DNA of 11,006 nucleotides, taken from Conidiobolus incongruus B7586. Lineage: Eukaryota > Entomophthoromycota > Entomophthoromycetes > Entomophthorales > Conidiobolaceae. Positions within the stretch are counted from its first letter, which is position 1. The number at the start of each line of letters is the position of its first letter. Below are positions 8,845 through 11,006 of the stretch, piece by piece. A program made the translations under genes and the position numbers. Where the stretch lies: contig JNEM01008289.1 of the NCBI GenBank assembly GCA_000697335.1, positions 1-11,006 of the forward strand, read 5' to 3'. Under the pieces are notes generated by a model. The model was given only the letters and a program-made list of their open reading frames with translations. It did no database searches and was not told the DNA's origin.

Positions 8845-9870
8845 AAAGATAATCTTTAGTGGTGTGATTAATATGTGTATAATAGCAATAGAAACATCTA
8901 TTCTATTCCTTCAAGAAATTCTTAATTTAGGGACTTAATATTTTACCCTATATAATATAAGAAGTGGATTTTTTAACTTGAGCTGAATCAACAATCATAT
9001 GATTAAAATTAGAGTTATAAGTAGAAGGTGACTTAGGGGTGATTTTCAAGTTACATATGTGATTATCTAGGATCTGGTTTGAATGTTAGTTAAGGTGCAT
9101 AGTGTTTTTGATCAACAATGCTTTGCTACATATATCTTTAAATCTATCAAGTTTGATATTGATCTGGGATGTTAATAGGCTAATAATATATGGTTTAAGT
9201 TTTTCTAAGAAGATAACATTATGTTGATATTCTAATATAGGTGGTAACTGAATCTTAACATATCTTAAAGCATTAATAAAACTATCAACAGAACCAGTTT
9301 GTTTTATATAAATAAGTTTCAAAAAATTTTTAAGGATGTTAGCAATTAGAGTAAAGAAAGATCTTAACTGGGAAATTAACATGTTAAAAGAGGTAATATA
9401 TTCAACAAGCTATTCACCAGAGGATAATCTGGGATTATTTTAATTATGTCTGTCCCACCAATCTCTTACAATATTTGTTAAATAAGAGATAACAATATTT
9501 ACCTTGTTGTTTTTATTAAACTAGCAATGTTAGAAATAGTCTCAGAACAACAATTCATAAGTATTAAGTTTAAGTAGAGAGTGTTCACCATCAAACTATT
9601 TTAGATTTTTGTAGAAGACTTTTTGAATAGGAGTTTTACTATAATTTAAATCAATTGGTCTTTGAAGAGTAGGAGGAGAATAACATTGGTTCACCAACTT
9701 TTAGAGTACACAAGCTTGATTCAAGTGATTTATTCTGAAGAAAAGTTCATTTAAACTATTATCTTTATTAATCAAATCCCTAAATATGATAAATTAGAGT
9801 TGTTGAGTGGTTGTATCTTAAGTATCAGTAAATTTTTCCAAGAGAGTTATAATCACAGGTTATAGTACTA
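8845..9870 (-). pseudogene. Gag of element B with zinc knuckle
   Basis: From the N-terminal side, a helical region near 9850-9680 is followed by FDGEHSLLKLNTYE (about 9595-9553), the PxxFDGxxxxLxxFL block of Ty3/Gypsy gag capsids, and WWDRH (about 9460-9446). A 98-residue open stretch at 9086-9382 continues the capsid with helical segments such as FFTLIANILKNFLKLIYIK. A CFYC zinc-knuckle start lies at 8885-8896 with a histidine soon after. Gag would form the particle and bind the RNA. The start codon is not clear. Broken. Confidence 0.8.
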
Positions 9871-10018
9871 GCAAAATTAAACTAGGGTACAAGAAATAAA
9901 AAATAGGATAGATAAAAAAGAAACAAAAAACAAGAGAAAAACAAGAATATAAAACAAGAACTAATAAGATACAAGATTAAGGAAAATATCTAAACTAGAT
10001 AAAAATTAAAAGGAATAT

Positions 10019-10037
10019 AGTAACCTCACTACTACTA
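10019..10037 (-). other. Candidate primer-binding site of element B
   Basis: Directly inside the 5' LTR the minus strand reads TAGTAGTAGTGAGG. Its opening TAGTAG is the same as in A-young, where it continues CAGCAAC. This suggests the same primer tRNA with mutational drift, possibly initiator methionine. The shared start is visible; the tRNA is an inference. The leader from here to about 9870 shows no other feature. Confidence 0.4.
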
Positions 10038-10238
10038 TATACTAGATACTTACAAGATTTATTAGACTAATAGAGTAGAGTTAGGGTGTAGAGGAAGTTA
10101 AACCAAAGAAGGTTAATCAATAAACTAACTACACTAGAGTCCACTACCTGTAGAAGGTTATATTGTTTAACTATTTATAAGATAATGATTTATGTTATGA
10201 TATATGGGAATTCTGAGAATGGTTATGAATCTATAACA
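10038..10238 (-). repeat. 5' LTR of element B (201 bp)
   Basis: It matches 7944-8144 without gaps at a constant offset of 2094, with about 32 differences by hand, about five of them transversions. Its outer end is followed by TATTA, the probable target duplication. Confidence 0.9.
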
Positions 10239-10243
10239 TATTA
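10239..10243. repeat. Probable target-site duplication TATTA, right copy of element B
   Basis: TATTA follows the right LTR and matches 7939-7943. The support is moderate because of the AT-rich context. Confidence 0.5.
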
Positions 10244-11006
10244 TCTTATTAAAAAATAATATTAGATTTTTTTAACCTATATTATTTAATAATTTTTGTT
10301 AATTTATTGTTTAGAATATTTTAATAAATTTTAATATTAATTCCTTTATCAACTTTATACAGATATTTTACATTTAAAAACAACATATATACTTAAATAA
10401 TAATTAACCTATTATTGTATTTTTAGGTAAAATTAATGTAATAATTATAAAATAATTTTATATCTTTTCTAAATTATTTAATTTTTTATTAAATCTATTA
10501 AAATATATTTTTATTTTATTAAATTAAATAACCTTACTTTAAATAATATTAGTTTAATATTAATAACAATATTTAAACTCTTATTTAATTTTATAATAGG
10601 ATTTTTTTTAATTAGGGGTGTTTTTTCTTAAAGTGTAAATAGTATCTATGTTAATATAAAATATATATAATAATATTAGTGTTAACTAATATTCTTATAT
10701 AGTTTTATAGTTCCTATTATATTTTTATAATAATATTATATTTACTTATATTAATTAACTTATAGATATATTTTTTATTATATTTATTTATAATTTTAAC
10801 ACATTTAAGTTTAAGTTTAAATATTTTTTTATTGTTATTTTTAATAACTTTAACTATAATAAATTAACTAACACTAGTAATTTTAACAATATTATAGGTT
10901 AATTTATCTTTTTTATAAAGTTAAATAATATATAAATAAATTTTTTTAAAGAGGGATTTAAGTATAATAATAATAATAATAAAATATAGTATATTTATAA
11001 TATAAT
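10244..11006. other. AT desert with no recognised feature
   Basis: This is extremely AT-rich and dense in stops in all frames, resembling 1-1300 in base composition. I could not align it by eye to either element here. It is probably an older, heavily mutated repeat, or simply AT-rich heterochromatic DNA. A short plus-strand block near 10602-10625 is its only G-containing patch of note. Confidence 0.5.
10964..10982. repeat. Short AAT/TAA microsatellite
   Basis: About six tandem units of TAA occur near the window's end. This is a simple repeat expected in such AT-rich DNA, with no evident role. Confidence 0.8.

Larger units (their letters stand above)
7944..10238 (-). mobile_element. Compact chromodomain LTR element B, inactive, likely non-autonomous
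   Basis: This is a 2.3-kb element with two 201-bp LTRs, a purine tract at its 3' LTR and a candidate primer-binding site at its 5' LTR, read on the minus strand. Inside I can recognise gag with a zinc knuckle, a retropepsin-like protease and a chromodomain, in that order. The 1.9-kb interior has no room for, and shows no trace of, reverse transcriptase, RNase H or integrase. It would therefore depend on enzymes from a relative. Its LTRs do not resemble those of A. LTR divergence by hand is about 32 of 201, mostly transitions, so it looks older or more heavily RIPped than A-young. It has many breaks and is inactive. Confidence 0.85.

Noticed and set aside
9086-9382. 98-residue open stretch as an unknown host gene
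   Set aside because: It lies between the WWDRH capsid block and the zinc knuckle of element B and fits gag.
10244-11006. CRISPR array, tRNA or riboswitch in the AT desert
   Set aside because: No regularly spaced repeats, no cloverleaf-like arms and almost no GC pairs; the AAT run is a plain microsatellite.

Overview
This window looks like gene-free, very AT-rich repeat DNA from a filamentous fungus, most likely an ascomycete of the Pezizomycotina. Three things point that way: chromodomain-bearing Ty3/Gypsy retrotransposons (chromoviruses), extreme AT content, and a strong excess of C-to-T and G-to-A changes between repeat copies, as left by repeat-induced point mutation (RIP). The species cannot be told from the sequence. 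I find no host gene, tRNA, rRNA, CRISPR array or bacterial feature. All recognisable coding traces are fossil retrotransposon parts on the minus strand.

Layout. (1) Bases 1-1311 and 7031-about 7427 are two halves of an old, very degraded LTR element (copy A-old). It was split by (2) element A-young at 1312-7025. A-young is a full-length but inactive chromovirus of the same family, with 398-bp LTRs at 1312-1709 and 6628-7025, flanked by the 5-bp target duplication ATTTT. Read on the minus strand, A-young runs: 5' LTR, primer-binding-site region, leader, gag with zinc knuckle, protease, reverse transcriptase, RNase H, integrase, GPY/F-like module, chromodomain, polypurine tract, 3' LTR. (3) Bases 7428-7938 hold no firm feature. 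(4) Element B at 7944-10238 is a second, unrelated-by-sequence LTR element of only 2.3 kb. It has 201-bp LTRs, a likely TATTA target duplication, and traces of gag, protease and a C-terminal chromodomain. No polymerase, RNase H or integrase is visible. (5) Bases 10244-11006 are an AT desert ending in a short AAT microsatellite.

Relative ages follow from hand alignment. The two LTRs of A-young differ at about 23 of 398 sites (about 6%), 22 of them transitions. The two LTRs of B differ at about 32 of 201 sites (about 16%), mostly transitions. A-old is far more degraded than A-young over the aligned part. If mutation is RIP-driven these figures rank the elements but do not date them. The most interesting observations are the self-nested insertion with a clear target duplication and the compact gag-protease-chromodomain layout of element B, which suggests a non-autonomous chromovirus that kept its targeting domain. 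Both elements are inactive fossils with many breaks.
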